A stretch of DNA of 64,000 nt from Desulfobacterium sp. (GCA_030145245.1 JAQYWC010000056.1:35114-99113); one strand, 5' to 3'. Shown: positions 24,897 to 35,189, counted from the first letter of the stretch. Program-made: numbers and translations. Notes: generated by a model from the letters alone, not told the origin.

Positions 24897-25664
24897 TCAA
24901 AGCAAAGCGCTTGAGAAATCATGAATTGCCACGTTAACGTCATCAGGTTTCTCAACCGGAGACATGTGGCCGGCATCACCGATGTGAACATGAAGGGCAC
25001 CGTTGATATGATCGGCCAGGAATTCACCATATTTGGGAGGGGTCAGATTGTCATCGGCCGCGGTCATCACCAGAACCGGTACGGAGATTTCCGCCAGCCG
25101 CCCAATAACATCAAAACAATTACATGCTTTAAAATCATTATTGATTACTTCCGGGGATGTTTTCGACAAACCATCAATTACAAATTCAATTTTCTGTTTA
25201 TCCGTCTTTTCCGACACAGCGAATAATCCGATGGAGTTGACATATCCGGGAAAATCATTCTCTATCATATCAAAAATCATCGGCATGACTTTCAACTTTG
25301 CTCCGGAATTAATAACGATTCCCGCCTTACAATCTGATTTTCCGTCAAGGAGAAGTTGAAGGGTGATGCCTCCCCCCATACTCATGCCACAGGGTATCGG
25401 GGACGGTATTTCTGCATCCTTTATAAACCCGTCCAGGATGCCTGCATATTCGGTAATGGAAGTCATTCCCGGGGACGTGCTTCTGCCATGTCCCGGCAGA
25501 TCGATTCCAATAACATTGATCCGATCTGACAAGCCTTTAATCTGGTGTTTCCAGAAGACGGAAGAATCACCCGCACCATGGATAAAAATAATTGTCGGTC
25601 TGTCGGGCGAAAGCGGCCACGCACCGGTTAAAAAAGTGATGCCGTTAATACTTTTTTCAATCAT
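24897..25664 (-). CDS. Alpha/beta-hydrolase
   Basis: A 255-aa alpha/beta-hydrolase-fold protein. The oxyanion motif is FIHGAGDSSVFW (~28), the nucleophile Ser lies in GMSMGGG (~94), the acid is Asp in TAADDNLTPP (~202) and the catalytic His is in GDAGHMSPVEKP (~235). The family includes esterases, lipases and ring-cleavage hydrolases; the substrate is unknown. AAGGAG precedes the ATG. Confidence 0.85.
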   Translation of the reverse strand: MIEKSINGITFLTGAWPLSPDRPTIIFIHGAGDSSVFWKHQIKGLSDRINVIGIDLPGHGRSTSPGMTSITEYAGILDGFIKDAEIPSPIPCGMSMGGGITLQLLLDGKSDCKAGIVINSGAKLKVMPMIFDMIENDFPGYVNSIGLFAVSEKTDKQKIEFVIDGLSKTSPEVINNDFKACNCFDVIGRLAEISVPVLVMTAADDNLTPPKYGEFLADHINGALHVHIGDAGHMSPVEKPDDVNVAIHDFSSALL

Positions 25665-25852
25665 CTTTTGGCTCCTTTATACTTAATTTAGATACAATCA
25701 AGATAAATCCCACACTCCTTATGCCATGGCAAGATCAAACCTGCAACCATAACAATGGCTGACCTTATCCGGAAAAAGGCTTTGCAGGAAACAGGAGATA
25801 TGACTTTCAAGAAAGGGATCAGGAATGACGCCGGGAGACGATCGCAGTCAGC

Positions 25853-25893
25853 ATTGAGCTTGAAGAATTTCGACTAAATTCTTCAAGCTCAAT
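25853..25893. repeat. Perfect 18-bp hairpin
   Basis: Arms at 25853-25870 (starting ATTGAGCTTG) and 25876-25893 (ending AAGCTCAAT) are perfect complements with the loop CGACT. It lies 47 bases beyond the stop of the acetyl-CoA hydrolase gene. No T-run follows on the minus strand, so an mRNA-protecting or cruciform structure is as likely as a terminator. Confidence 0.6.
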
Positions 25894-25940
25894 GGAGGTT
25901 CCGGAAAGACCGGCTTAAAGGAGGGATGGGGCTGCCTTAC

Positions 25941-28112
25941 TTAACTGCTCTGGCGGAGGGCATACACCACGGCTGCCCGCAGGGCCCGCTCCCTTATGCA
26001 GTTGCACTGGGGCAGGTCCAGCTTCATCCTCCGTAGCAGGGGAAGTATGGCTGTTGGCGGCTTGGTGAAAAATTGCCTGACAATACCGGCCACGGTCCGG
26101 TAACGGCACGAGGCCACATTGTCCTTCAACCCCTTTAAAGCCCTTGCCAGGGTGATCTCTTCATGGGTGAAATCCGTACCAAAGGGAAAATCCTTGAAAT
26201 AGCCCTCAGCTTTCAGCGGGGCCATGAGCTTCTGTAACCGTTCCGGCGTATTCTGTCGAAAAGCTTCGGGGATTTCGTAATCCGCAGGAAGCTTGCCGGA
26301 GTTTTTGGCCTGGTCCAGCAACTGGTCCTGGAACCGGGAGTCTGCGACATTCAACAGTGCCGCAATCACATCCTTGTCGCACTTTCCCCGAAGATCCGCG
26401 ATCCCGTATTCCGTGACCACAAAATCCCTTAAATGCCTGGGGATGGTGGTATGGCCGTAGTTGAAAACAATATTGGAAGAAAGCTTGCCACCGCTTTTCT
26501 TGGTGCTTCTCACCATCATGATCAGCCGGCCGTCCTCCAGGGCATGGGCCATGGAGACAAAATTATACTGCCCCCCGACACCGGAGACGATATTGCCGTT
26601 CTCAAGCCCGTCAGAGACCACCGCCCCAAGGAGGGTGACCATCATTCCGGCATTGACGAACCGGCCATGGCGCCGCTGGAGGGACTTGAGCTTCTCATCC
26701 CCGTACAGCTGGTTCACATAGTCCACACCGGTCATGGAAAATAATTTTCTTTCGCTTTCAGGCATGTTGTTGAGGGAATCGTAAAAATCCTTGGGACCGA
26801 TGAAAAAAGATCCGTGGCACACCACCCCTTCCTGAAGATGATCCCCGAGATGGTTATTAAGGAGTTCCCGGGTCTTTTCATCCCTTAAGTCAGGGGAAAA
26901 GCTGTCCCCGTTCCAGGAGATCCGGCCATCCCTGAACCCAAGGGGCCCGGTAATGACGCCGAATTTCATGAGTGTACCGAAATCCGCCTGGGTCAGCCGC
27001 TCATGGATGATGTGGTGATCCACAAAAAGATCCAGCATTTCCGGGGTAATGGTTTCGGTGATCACCCGGTTATTGAGCAACTCCTGAATGCCGGCATGGT
27101 CGTAGACCTTCCGCTTGAGTATCCCGTTTTTGTACAGCTGGATAAACACATCCACCAGCATTTCCGTGGCACCGTACAGTCCTTTTTTAAAGGGGCCTGT
27201 CCCCCCGATCTTTTGGATCAGGCCATTGTACCGGCCTGAAATATTGCAGGCGGCCAGGGCTTTCTGATAGGCCTCGTTATTTTTATGGCGCATGACCATG
27301 CTTGCGGCAATGGCATCCCCAAGGGAACCGATGCCGATCTGCAGGGACCCATTGTCCCGGATCAGGGAGGAAACACTGAGGCCGATCATATGGTCGGCCG
27401 GTGCCACCGAGGCCTTGGGCACGGAGAACAGGGGAAAGTCATACTTAGGGTCGTCCAGAATCATGTCGTAGATATCGGTTTTCATGACCGCATCCCCGTA
27501 CATATAGGGCAAATTACTGTTCATCTGGCCGATGATCATGCATTTTCGCCCCTTTTTCCGTTCCGCCATCACCTTTTCGAACCCTTCCACGGTCAGGTCC
27601 GGGTTGCAACTCATGGAGACCAGGCGTGTATCGCCACCGGGATGGGGGGCGATGAGATTGGCGATAACATTCAGGCCGTTGTCAATAAGGTCCCGGACCG
27701 CATGGGTGTAATTGCTGCTGATGTAGTTTTGCTGGGCATGGGGAGAGTTCATGTACCCCCCGGCCTTGGTGAAAAACTCAGACACCGTAACATTTGGCGG
27801 CAGCTGGTTCTTCCGCAGGTCCTTCATGTATTCAAATTCCACAAACCCGTCCCAGATCCGTTTGACAATGGGCCCCAGGAGCCGGGCTTCCAGGTTCGAA
27901 GAGGGAGCGGGTTTTTCAAGGGACAGGGCCGTGATAATGGTCAGGTCAATATCCGGATCCTGCTTGGCCCTCAGATAAAGGGCATTGGCGATATGGTTGG
28001 GCTTGCCAAGTGCCAGGGGAATGCCGAAAACGATTTTTTTCCCCACGGTTTCAAAGATACGATCTATGCATGCTTCAACGTCATTTACGAATTTCGTTTG
28101 TGTTGCTGCCAT
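25941..28112 (-). CDS. Acetyl-CoA hydrolase/CoA-transferase family protein
   Basis: A 723-aa protein of the acetyl-CoA hydrolase/transferase family (long form). GIGSLGDA and the C-terminal VVTEYGIADLRGK, which carries the catalytic Glu of class I CoA transferases, are clear. These enzymes move CoA between short acyl groups such as acetate, succinate or propionate. I start at ATG 28112 (AAGGGGAAC upstream) instead of the in-frame ATG 13 codons earlier. It appears monocistronic, with a strong hairpin beyond its stop. Acid exchange is inferred, not shown. Confidence 0.87.
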   Translation of the reverse strand: MAATQTKFVNDVEACIDRIFETVGKKIVFGIPLALGKPNHIANALYLRAKQDPDIDLTIITALSLEKPAPSSNLEARLLGPIVKRIWDGFVEFEYMKDLRKNQLPPNVTVSEFFTKAGGYMNSPHAQQNYISSNYTHAVRDLIDNGLNVIANLIAPHPGGDTRLVSMSCNPDLTVEGFEKVMAERKKGRKCMIIGQMNSNLPYMYGDAVMKTDIYDMILDDPKYDFPLFSVPKASVAPADHMIGLSVSSLIRDNGSLQIGIGSLGDAIAASMVMRHKNNEAYQKALAACNISGRYNGLIQKIGGTGPFKKGLYGATEMLVDVFIQLYKNGILKRKVYDHAGIQELLNNRVITETITPEMLDLFVDHHIIHERLTQADFGTLMKFGVITGPLGFRDGRISWNGDSFSPDLRDEKTRELLNNHLGDHLQEGVVCHGSFFIGPKDFYDSLNNMPESERKLFSMTGVDYVNQLYGDEKLKSLQRRHGRFVNAGMMVTLLGAVVSDGLENGNIVSGVGGQYNFVSMAHALEDGRLIMMVRSTKKSGGKLSSNIVFNYGHTTIPRHLRDFVVTEYGIADLRGKCDKDVIAALLNVADSRFQDQLLDQAKNSGKLPADYEIPEAFRQNTPERLQKLMAPLKAEGYFKDFPFGTDFTHEEITLARALKGLKDNVASCRYRTVAGIVRQFFTKPPTAILPLLRRMKLDLPQCNCIRERALRAAVVYALRQSS

Positions 28113-28347
28113 CACTGTTCCCCTTTTCCAGGCTGTCGTGACCCGATGCATCGTTTAATCATCTTTTAACACACACTGGGATACTCTTGTACACGGGCTG
28201 GGGAAAAAAAAGAATCCATGGAGCACTGTATTTTAAACCGGTGGGACACCGATTCTGCTATCGGTAAAACACCTATCCGGGGTTTACCATGGCATGCTGT
28301 CAGGGGAAAATTGATCCGGGAGATCTCCGGGTAAGACCGGGATCAAC

Positions 28348-29001
28348 TCATTGGTGGGTCTGCACCCAGGTGACCGCATACTTCATCAGCTCGGTGGCGG
28401 ATTTCAGGTGCAGCTTTTTTTTGATGCTTTCATGGTAGGTGCCAATGGTTTTAACGCTCAGGCTCAGCATGTTGGCGATCTCACTGCGCTTGATCCCCTG
28501 GCCGATGAGCTGGAACACTTCCAGTTCGCGATTGGACAGGACATCCATGCAATCATCACCGTCTCCCCCGGCACCAAGCGTCATCTTGCCCAGCAGGGCA
28601 TCGATCATTTTGGCACTGAGATAGCGTTTGCCCATGAGCACCTGGCGGACGGCCGAGACCACATCCGAGGTGAGCTCCTGTTTGGTGATATAGCCCAGGG
28701 CCCCGGCCCTGAGGACCCGTTCCGCATAAAGGGATTCATCATGCATGGAAATAACCAGAATGGGCAGCCCGGGGTGGTGTTCCCTGAGGAACTCTATGAG
28801 ATCCATGCCGGACCGGTCTTTGAGGGTGATGTCCACGATCATCAGGTCCGGCTGGGAATGATGGAGCAGATCAATGGCATCAGCCACGCTTTCGGCCTCC
28901 CCTGTGACCTTTAACTCCCTTTCTTCATCAATGAGCTGGGCCAGCCCTTTCCTGAAGACCGGGTGATCATCTATAATAAATATTTCTTTTCGATCCTGCA
29001 C
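28348..29001 (-). CDS. NarL/FixJ-type response regulator
   Basis: A 217-aa response regulator. The receiver has acidic DD at 11-12, phosphoacceptor Asp57 (MIVDITL), Ser/Thr and Lys107 (YITKQ). The C-terminal LuxR-type helix-turn-helix (~150-205) is LSNRELEVFQLIGQG, then MLSLSVKTIGTYHESIKKKL. It overlaps the kinase gene by 31 bases, so they form a two-component pair. Targets are unknown. Confidence 0.93.
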   Translation of the reverse strand: MQDRKEIFIIDDHPVFRKGLAQLIDEERELKVTGEAESVADAIDLLHHSQPDLMIVDITLKDRSGMDLIEFLREHHPGLPILVISMHDESLYAERVLRAGALGYITKQELTSDVVSAVRQVLMGKRYLSAKMIDALLGKMTLGAGGDGDDCMDVLSNRELEVFQLIGQGIKRSEIANMLSLSVKTIGTYHESIKKKLHLKSATELMKYAVTWVQTHQ

Positions 29002-30005
29002 CGGATGCGGGTTCCTCCTGGGGGGTTCTCAACAATCTCCAGCCGGGCGCCGATAAGGTCTGCCCGGTGCTGCATGATGACCAGGCCAATTCCTTTCCGG
29101 GCCGGATCGGCTTTGCCCATACCTTTGCCGTCATCCTCTATATCAATCACGATATCCGGCGATTTCTCTTCAAACCGGATATGAATATTCCCGGCATCCC
29201 CGTGTTTGGCTGCATTATGAACCGACTCCCGGATGATGTAATAGAGATGGGTCAGGGCGGCGGTATTTGAGAACCGGATATCTGTTTTCCGGCCCAGAAC
29301 CCGGCAGGTCGGGCCAAAAGCTTTCTCCACCTCCAGGCAATACCGCTCTACCGCCGTCATGAACCCGGTGTTCGCAAGGTTCACCGGCACAAGCCCCTGG
29401 ATCATGGCCCGGGTTTTTTGAATGGCCTGGTTCACTAACCCGGTGATCTCCCGGGCCAGATCAGCGTCGGCATGGCCCTGTTTTTCCAGTCGCCCGGCCA
29501 GCAGGGCCGACATGGCCTCGACCCCGGCCAGGTGGGAGCCCAGGTCATCGTGGAGCACCTGGCCCATCTGCCGGCGTTCTTCCTCGCTTATCCGGGAAAT
29601 TTCCCGCTCCAGATGCTTCTGCTTTGAGATATCCGTAATCGATGCCACACTCTGCCGGGTGCCCTGGATCAAGGCCACGGTCAGGATACATTCCCTCACC
29701 TCATCATTGGCCACGATCACCCGGCAGGGGTAATTCCGTGGGGCCTGGGTCCCGGTCTGCCGGCGCAACCGGTGATTGTTCATCACCTTTGCCCGGTCTG
29801 CCTCGGCAATGAGTTCCGGGAATTTCATCTTGCCTTCCACCCGGGATTTTTTAATACCTGAAATGCGTTCCAGCTCTGAATTGACCATGGAGATGGTCAT
29901 GTCGTCTTCAATGAGAACCGTTGCGGTTCCGGTATTTTCAAAGATGGTCTTGTACCGGACTTCGCTTCCTTCTATGATTTTTTCAGCCTGTTCAATTGGA
30001 TCCAT
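28971..30005 (-). CDS. PAS-domain sensor histidine kinase (HisKA_3 type)
   Basis: A 344-aa soluble kinase without membrane helices. An N-terminal PAS domain (~15-125) is followed by the dimerisation helix with His152 in EEERRQMGQVLHDDLG and a HATPase domain (IRESVHNAAKHG N-box, DIEDDGKGMG and GIGLVIMQHRA G-boxes). This is the NarX/DegS class that pairs with LuxR-type response regulators, as here. The signal would be cytoplasmic. Confidence 0.92.
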   Translation of the reverse strand: MDPIEQAEKIIEGSEVRYKTIFENTGTATVLIEDDMTISMVNSELERISGIKKSRVEGKMKFPELIAEADRAKVMNNHRLRRQTGTQAPRNYPCRVIVANDEVRECILTVALIQGTRQSVASITDISKQKHLEREISRISEEERRQMGQVLHDDLGSHLAGVEAMSALLAGRLEKQGHADADLAREITGLVNQAIQKTRAMIQGLVPVNLANTGFMTAVERYCLEVEKAFGPTCRVLGRKTDIRFSNTAALTHLYYIIRESVHNAAKHGDAGNIHIRFEEKSPDIVIDIEDDGKGMGKADPARKGIGLVIMQHRADLIGARLEIVENPPGGTRIRCRIEKKYLL

Positions 30006-30110
30006 GGCCCTGCCTGTTCCTTCCAGTCTGCATCATTTTCGAAATATCACCTTAACAACAAAGAAAAAGGATTGCCAGCCCTATTTTCAGGCCTTATTTT
30101 CTAACCAAAC

Positions 30111-30139
30111 TTGACAGGAAACCCGTTGCTCTATATATC
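30111..30139 (+). promoter_or_regulatory. Candidate sigma-70 promoter
   Basis: TTGACA (30111-30116), 17-base spacer, TATATC (30134-30139), placed 41 bases before the small ORF at 30181. It would drive that gene, the isochorismatase and possibly the DMT transporter. Confidence 0.5.
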
Positions 30140-30180
30140 AGTGCCAACATCAACCCATATTACCCATACACGAGGTCACA

Positions 30181-30363
30181 ATGACAAAAAAGAAGAAAAA
30201 AGACAAAAAAGCCGATTCCCAGCGAGCCATGGCCCTCAAGGCCCTACCCCCCCACATCCGGGAGCAGCTCACCGAAGAGGAGACAGAGCTCTTCCTGAAC
30301 GGAGAGGAGTGGCCGGAATCCATGTTTGAAAAGCTCAGTGAGTTCATCATCCCGGAAGAGTAA
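30181..30363 (+). CDS. Small hypothetical protein (60 aa)
   Basis: A Lys-rich N-terminus (MTKKKKKDKKADSQR) is followed by an acidic helical part (LTEEETELFLNGEEWPESMFEKL). GAGGT lies seven bases before the ATG and a good promoter lies upstream, which supports a real gene. No family recognised. It is 36 bases from the isochorismatase gene. Confidence 0.65.
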   Translation: MTKKKKKDKKADSQRAMALKALPPHIREQLTEEETELFLNGEEWPESMFEKLSEFIIPEE

Positions 30364-30399
30364 ACCCGGTGATTAAAAGGTAAAGAGAAGAGGAGCAGG

Positions 30400-30936
30400 A
30401 TGGAATCCATCGCAATGCTTGTCATAGACATGCAGCAGGGCCTGTTTGACCAGGCACCCCGTTTTGATGCAGAGGGTGTTGTTAAGCGGATCAACCGCCT
30501 TACGGAGCGGGTCCGTGCCGCCAGTGGAACGATCCTGTTCATCCAGCACGACGGGCCAGAGGGGGATTCCCTTGAGCCCGGAACCTGCGGATGGGAGCTC
30601 CTTGGGACCCTGAACAGGAGCGAAAAAGATCCCGTGATCAGGAAAACCGCCTGTGATGCGTTCCTGGGGACAGGGCTTGCCGATACCTTAAACAGGCTCA
30701 AGGTCACCACCCTGATCATCACGGGATGTGCCACCGACTTTTGCGTGGACACCACCCTCAGGTCAGCAACAGGCCGTGGATTCGAAGTCCTTGTTCCCAC
30801 CGACTGCCACACCACGGCCGATCGCCCCCACCTGGATGCAGAAACCATCATCGCCCACCACAACTTCATGTGGGAGAACCTCATCCTGCCGGAAAATCCG
30901 GTAAAGGCCGTGCCGGCACGGGATATTGCGCTTTAA
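30400..30936 (+). CDS. Isochorismatase-family cysteine hydrolase
   Basis: A 178-aa protein with the family triad Asp10 (LVIDMQQG), Lys82 (IRKTACDAF) and Cys115 (GCATDFCVDTT), plus the cis-peptide G-C-A-T. Members hydrolyse amides such as nicotinamide, ureidoacrylate or N-carbamoyl compounds. The exact substrate is not evident. GAGGAG precedes the ATG. Confidence 0.88.
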   Translation: MESIAMLVIDMQQGLFDQAPRFDAEGVVKRINRLTERVRAASGTILFIQHDGPEGDSLEPGTCGWELLGTLNRSEKDPVIRKTACDAFLGTGLADTLNRLKVTTLIITGCATDFCVDTTLRSATGRGFEVLVPTDCHTTADRPHLDAETIIAHHNFMWENLILPENPVKAVPARDIAL

Positions 30937-30957
30937 CGCCATGGCTGAGCAACACAG

Positions 30958-31890
30958 ATGCAAACCCAAAGCGAGGCATCAGGCTTGAACATCCACCAAT
31001 CTCCCAGATGGCCCCACATCCTGATGTTCCTCTTCACCCTGATCATTGCGGGCTCCTTCCCGGTGGTCGCTTCCATCACCACGGGAATCGATTCCGTACT
31101 CCTCACCTTTTGGCGGTTTCTGGCGGCCACATTGATCTTCGGCGCCATGCTCCCGTTTGCAAAAAACGGCAACGGCATACCCGGATGGCGGGACATGGGA
31201 CGCTACGCCATGGTGGGCGGCAGCTACGGTCTCTTCTTCGTCCTGATGTTCCAGTCCCTGAAAACCACCACCCCGCTGAACACCAGCACCATCTACACCA
31301 CCCTGCCCCTTTTCACCATGCTCCTTGGAACGGTGGTGGGAGAGCCCTTCCGGATTCGCCAGCTCTGGGTGCTGGCCCTGTCCATGGTGGCGACCCTATG
31401 GGTGATTTTCCGGGGGGATGCCCGCCTGATGCTCGGTCTTACATTCAACCATGGGGATCTGCTTTTTTTCCTCGGCACCCTATGCCTTGCCGTGTACATG
31501 CTCTCCATGAAAAAACTCCAGCGCAAGGAATCAAAGATCCATTTCACCTTTTACAGCCTGCTTTTCGCCACCCTGGTTATGATGGTGACTGCGATCTACC
31601 GGACCGGCTCCCTTGCCGTACCCGGGGCTGACACCTGGCTTGGCATCGCCTACCTGGCCGGCCCGTCAACGGCTGTCACCTTCTGGATACTCCAGTACAC
31701 GGCCACACGGCTGAGCCCCACACGGATCGTGGCCTACACCTTTTTAACCCCATCGGCCGTGGCAGGCCTTGAGTGGGGCCTGGGCCTCTCTTCACCCGAG
31801 TTGTCCGTGCTTCCGGGCATCGGTCTTACCCTGGCGGCGGTCTGGCTTCTCCAGCTTGATTCAATTTCAGGTAACAGTGAAACTCCCTGA
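30958..31890 (+). CDS. DMT-superfamily (EamA) transporter
   Basis: A 310-aa integral membrane protein with ten predicted helices in two EamA halves (each ~140 aa), beginning HILMFLFTLIIAGSFPVV. The pattern fits drug/metabolite exporters. The Shine-Dalgarno is weak; it starts 22 bases after the isochorismatase gene and may be translated by coupling. Substrate unknown. Confidence 0.88.
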   Translation: MQTQSEASGLNIHQSPRWPHILMFLFTLIIAGSFPVVASITTGIDSVLLTFWRFLAATLIFGAMLPFAKNGNGIPGWRDMGRYAMVGGSYGLFFVLMFQSLKTTTPLNTSTIYTTLPLFTMLLGTVVGEPFRIRQLWVLALSMVATLWVIFRGDARLMLGLTFNHGDLLFFLGTLCLAVYMLSMKKLQRKESKIHFTFYSLLFATLVMMVTAIYRTGSLAVPGADTWLGIAYLAGPSTAVTFWILQYTATRLSPTRIVAYTFLTPSAVAGLEWGLGLSSPELSVLPGIGLTLAAVWLLQLDSISGNSETP

Positions 31891-32039
31891 CCCGAATTAC
31901 CTATCTTTATATTTGCCGGATACAGGAAATCGCCAAATAACTTGATATCAATGATTGTTTCTGGGCGACATCCTTCGATTCGGGAAAAATTATTGCGCAG
32001 TACAATTCTCCGGCAATTAAATAAGCCGCCGTTCCCATG

Positions 32040-35000
32040 TCATGGGGTTCCGGTTTTCCTGCCTGTGAACAGATTGATGACATCCTGTATGATCACATAG
32101 AGCGAGGGAACATAGATAAGGGTCAACACGGTGGCCGCAACCAGACCAAAGCTTAAGCTCACCGCCATGGGAATGAGGAACTGGGCCTGGAAACTCTGCT
32201 CCAGCAGCAGGGGGAAGAGCCCTGCGATGGTCGTAATCGAGGTGAGAATCACCGGGCGAAACCGGCTCTGACCCGCGGCCAGCACGGCCGATTCCATCTC
32301 TTCACCGTTTCTCACCCTTGAGTTGATAAATTCGATGAGGATCAGGGAGTCGTTCACCACAATGCCTGACAGGGCAACGATGCCAAAGATGCTGAGCATG
32401 GTCAGCTGGAGCCCCATGATAAAATGCCCCACAACAGCCCCCACAAGACCGAAGGGGATGGCGATCATGATGATTACGGGCTGTATATAGCTTCTGAACT
32501 GGCTTGCCAGCAACAGGAAGATGCCCATGATGGCCATGAGATAGCCCTTTTTCAGGCTGTCCAGGGACTCCTTGGAACGCTTTGCCTGGCCCTCCAGGTT
32601 AAAGGAGATGCCCGGATACTTTTCCGTAAGTTCCGGCAGGAAGCCCGCCTTCAGGTTAGCAACGATCTTCCGGGCGTTGGCCGTTGCCTCGTCGATGTCC
32701 GAAATCACCGTGATCACCCGCTTTCTGTCCGACCGATGAACCACGGAGTAGCCCTGTTTTTCCTCCACATCGGCCACCTCAAACAAGGGAATCTCCCGGC
32801 CGTCCTGGGTCCGGATGCGCATCTCATCGATGCTCGATTCCTGCTCCCGCTCCTCCTGGGAGTACCTCACCATCACCTTGATGTCGTCTTTCCCCCGCTG
32901 CACCCGCAACGCCTCATCCCCATAATAGGCCTGCCGGGTCTGGCGGGCAATATCCGCCATGGTGATCCCCAGGGAGCGGGCCCCCGCCTTCACACTCAGC
33001 TGTTTTTCCATCTTGCCGGGCTTGAAATCGTCGGTGATGTCAAAGGTGCCGGGATAGGTGGCGATCTCCTGCTTGAGCTCAGCCGCGGCCTCTCTCAGCT
33101 GGTCAAAATCGTGGCCTGCCAGCTGGACCTCGATGGGATTTCCCCCGGGCCCCCCCTCAAGACTTGCAAATGTAAGGGTCTCAACCCCGGGAATGGCGCC
33201 GGCCAGGTCCCGCCAGGCCGTGATGACCTGGGTGACGGGAAGTTCGGGCCGCTCTTCGGCACTCTGTATCTCTATCCACACCTCTCCGCAGTGGCCGCCC
33301 TGCTGACCGATCTTCCAGTCCCTTCTCGGAATCACCCCCACCAGGGCAAAGGTGTTCACCAGAAGCGTCTCGTCCCTCGCCACAGACGCCTTAAAAAGAT
33401 CGTTCAATTTAAAGGCGGATTGTTCCAGGTGTTTGATGCTATTCTCGGTGACCTCAAACGGGGTTCCCAAAGGGTAGCCGATCTCCGCAATCACCCAGTC
33501 GGAATCTCCCTTTGGAAAAAACACAAAGGGAACATGGCCGCCGACCACAAGCCCCAGGCTGATAATCAGGATACCAATCCCTAAGGTAAGAACGAAATAA
33601 CGGTTCTTCACGGAATAGACCAGTCCCGGCAAATAAATGCCCTTGATAAACCGTGCCAGAAAATTGTCCACCCTCATCCGTATGGATTCATGCCATGCAA
33701 AGAGTCCCCGGGCATTGCCCCGGGATCCGGCAAGGGCGTGGTCCAGGTGGGCCGGAAGAATGATCAGGGCCTCAAACAGGGAGATCACCAGGATGGCGAT
33801 CACGGTCTGGGGCATAATGGCGATGAACTTGCCCATGATCCCGGCGATGTGCATCAAGGGGAAAAAGGCCACGATGGTGGTGGTGACCGCCATTACAACC
33901 GGCCCCCCCACCTCTTTCAGGCCGTCTATGACCGCCTCTTTTGACGATTTTCCCCGGGTGTAGTGACTGAAGATGTTCTCCCCCACGATGATGGCATCGT
34001 CCACCAGGATCCCCAGGGTCATGATGAACCCGAAAAGCGACAACATATTGATGGATGCACCCATATACTCCAGGATAAGAAAGGCGCCCATGAAGGAGAT
34101 GGGAATCCCGGACGCCACCCAGAAGGCCAGTCTCAGGTTCAGAAACAGGGCCAGGACGATGAAAACCAGGGCAATCCCCTGGATCCCGTTTTTCAGCAAA
34201 AGATCGATCCGGCCCTGGACCATCTGGCTCAAATCCTGCCAATAGGCAAGCTGGATCCCCCTGGGCTGGTTCTCCCCATTGGCGGCAAGGTACTTTTTGA
34301 CTGTTTTGGCAATGGCAATGATATCCTGGGAGGAGGTCCGGTTGACCTGGACAAGGGCTGCGGGCATGCCGTTGAACCTTGCCTTGATCTCGGTATCCTC
34401 AAACCCGTCCACCACCCTTGCCACCTGGCCCAGGGTGACCACTGTACCGTCCTCCCGGGTGATGACAGGGATCGTTTCAAACTCCTCCCCATGGTAGAGC
34501 CGCCCCTTTGCCCGGATGATAAACTCCCGCCCCTTTGTCTTGATCCTGCCCCCGGGAAGATCCATGCTGCCGGTGCGAACCGCCCTTGCCACATCATCAA
34601 AGGAGAGGTTGAACCGCCTCAGGCTTGCTTCCGAGACCTCCACAGAGATCTCATATTCCCGGGTGCCGATGAGTTCGGCCATGGAAACCGTGTCCGTATC
34701 CACCAGATCGTCCCGGATCTTTTCAGCGGCCTGGCGCAGCGCATCCTCGCCCACCGTTCCGAAAACGGCCACGGTGATGGCGGGGTTCTGGTTCTTGATC
34801 TCGATGATGACCGGATCTTCGGCCTCCTCGGGAAACGAGTCGATGAGGTCCACCTCAGTGGATATCTCGTCCATCTTGTCCTGAAGATCGGTTCCCGGCT
34901 CTATCTCCAGGGTGATGGATCCCCGACCTTCATAGGCGTTGGAACGGATCTTGGTAACATCCTCAATCCCCTTGAGCTGCTCCTCGACCTTGATGCAGAT

Positions 35001-35189
35001 CCCCTCTTCCACCTCGTCCGGGGAGGCCCCCGGATAGTCAACCGAAACGTTGATCATGTCCACGGCAAACTGGGGAAACAGCTCCCGGCGCATGTCAAGC
35101 ACGGTATAGAGTCCTGCGACAATGAGAAAGACCATGATCAGGTTGACCGTAACCCGGTTTTCTACGGACCAGCGCCCCAGCCCCTTCAT
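32040..35189 (-). CDS. RND multidrug/solute efflux permease
   Basis: A 1049-aa permease of the AcrB/hydrophobe-amphiphile RND family. It has 12 helices in two repeats and two large periplasmic loops. The proton-relay region is GILVDDAIIVGENI (~400), repeated as GIVVNDSLILIEFI in the second half. The start is standard (MKGLGRWSVENRVTVNLI). It overlaps the adaptor gene by four bases (ATGA). No TolC-like outer-membrane gene lies nearby, so the pump must use one encoded elsewhere. Confidence 0.95.
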   Translation of the reverse strand: MKGLGRWSVENRVTVNLIMVFLIVAGLYTVLDMRRELFPQFAVDMINVSVDYPGASPDEVEEGICIKVEEQLKGIEDVTKIRSNAYEGRGSITLEIEPGTDLQDKMDEISTEVDLIDSFPEEAEDPVIIEIKNQNPAITVAVFGTVGEDALRQAAEKIRDDLVDTDTVSMAELIGTREYEISVEVSEASLRRFNLSFDDVARAVRTGSMDLPGGRIKTKGREFIIRAKGRLYHGEEFETIPVITREDGTVVTLGQVARVVDGFEDTEIKARFNGMPAALVQVNRTSSQDIIAIAKTVKKYLAANGENQPRGIQLAYWQDLSQMVQGRIDLLLKNGIQGIALVFIVLALFLNLRLAFWVASGIPISFMGAFLILEYMGASINMLSLFGFIMTLGILVDDAIIVGENIFSHYTRGKSSKEAVIDGLKEVGGPVVMAVTTTIVAFFPLMHIAGIMGKFIAIMPQTVIAILVISLFEALIILPAHLDHALAGSRGNARGLFAWHESIRMRVDNFLARFIKGIYLPGLVYSVKNRYFVLTLGIGILIISLGLVVGGHVPFVFFPKGDSDWVIAEIGYPLGTPFEVTENSIKHLEQSAFKLNDLFKASVARDETLLVNTFALVGVIPRRDWKIGQQGGHCGEVWIEIQSAEERPELPVTQVITAWRDLAGAIPGVETLTFASLEGGPGGNPIEVQLAGHDFDQLREAAAELKQEIATYPGTFDITDDFKPGKMEKQLSVKAGARSLGITMADIARQTRQAYYGDEALRVQRGKDDIKVMVRYSQEEREQESSIDEMRIRTQDGREIPLFEVADVEEKQGYSVVHRSDRKRVITVISDIDEATANARKIVANLKAGFLPELTEKYPGISFNLEGQAKRSKESLDSLKKGYLMAIMGIFLLLASQFRSYIQPVIIMIAIPFGLVGAVVGHFIMGLQLTMLSIFGIVALSGIVVNDSLILIEFINSRVRNGEEMESAVLAAGQSRFRPVILTSITTIAGLFPLLLEQSFQAQFLIPMAVSLSFGLVAATVLTLIYVPSLYVIIQDVINLFTGRKTGTP

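Noticed and set aside
25697..25708. Half-site ATCAAGATAAAT before the alpha/beta hydrolase, similar to the sdhAB operator
   Set aside because: Only one half matches; the second half is poor, so shared control is not supported.
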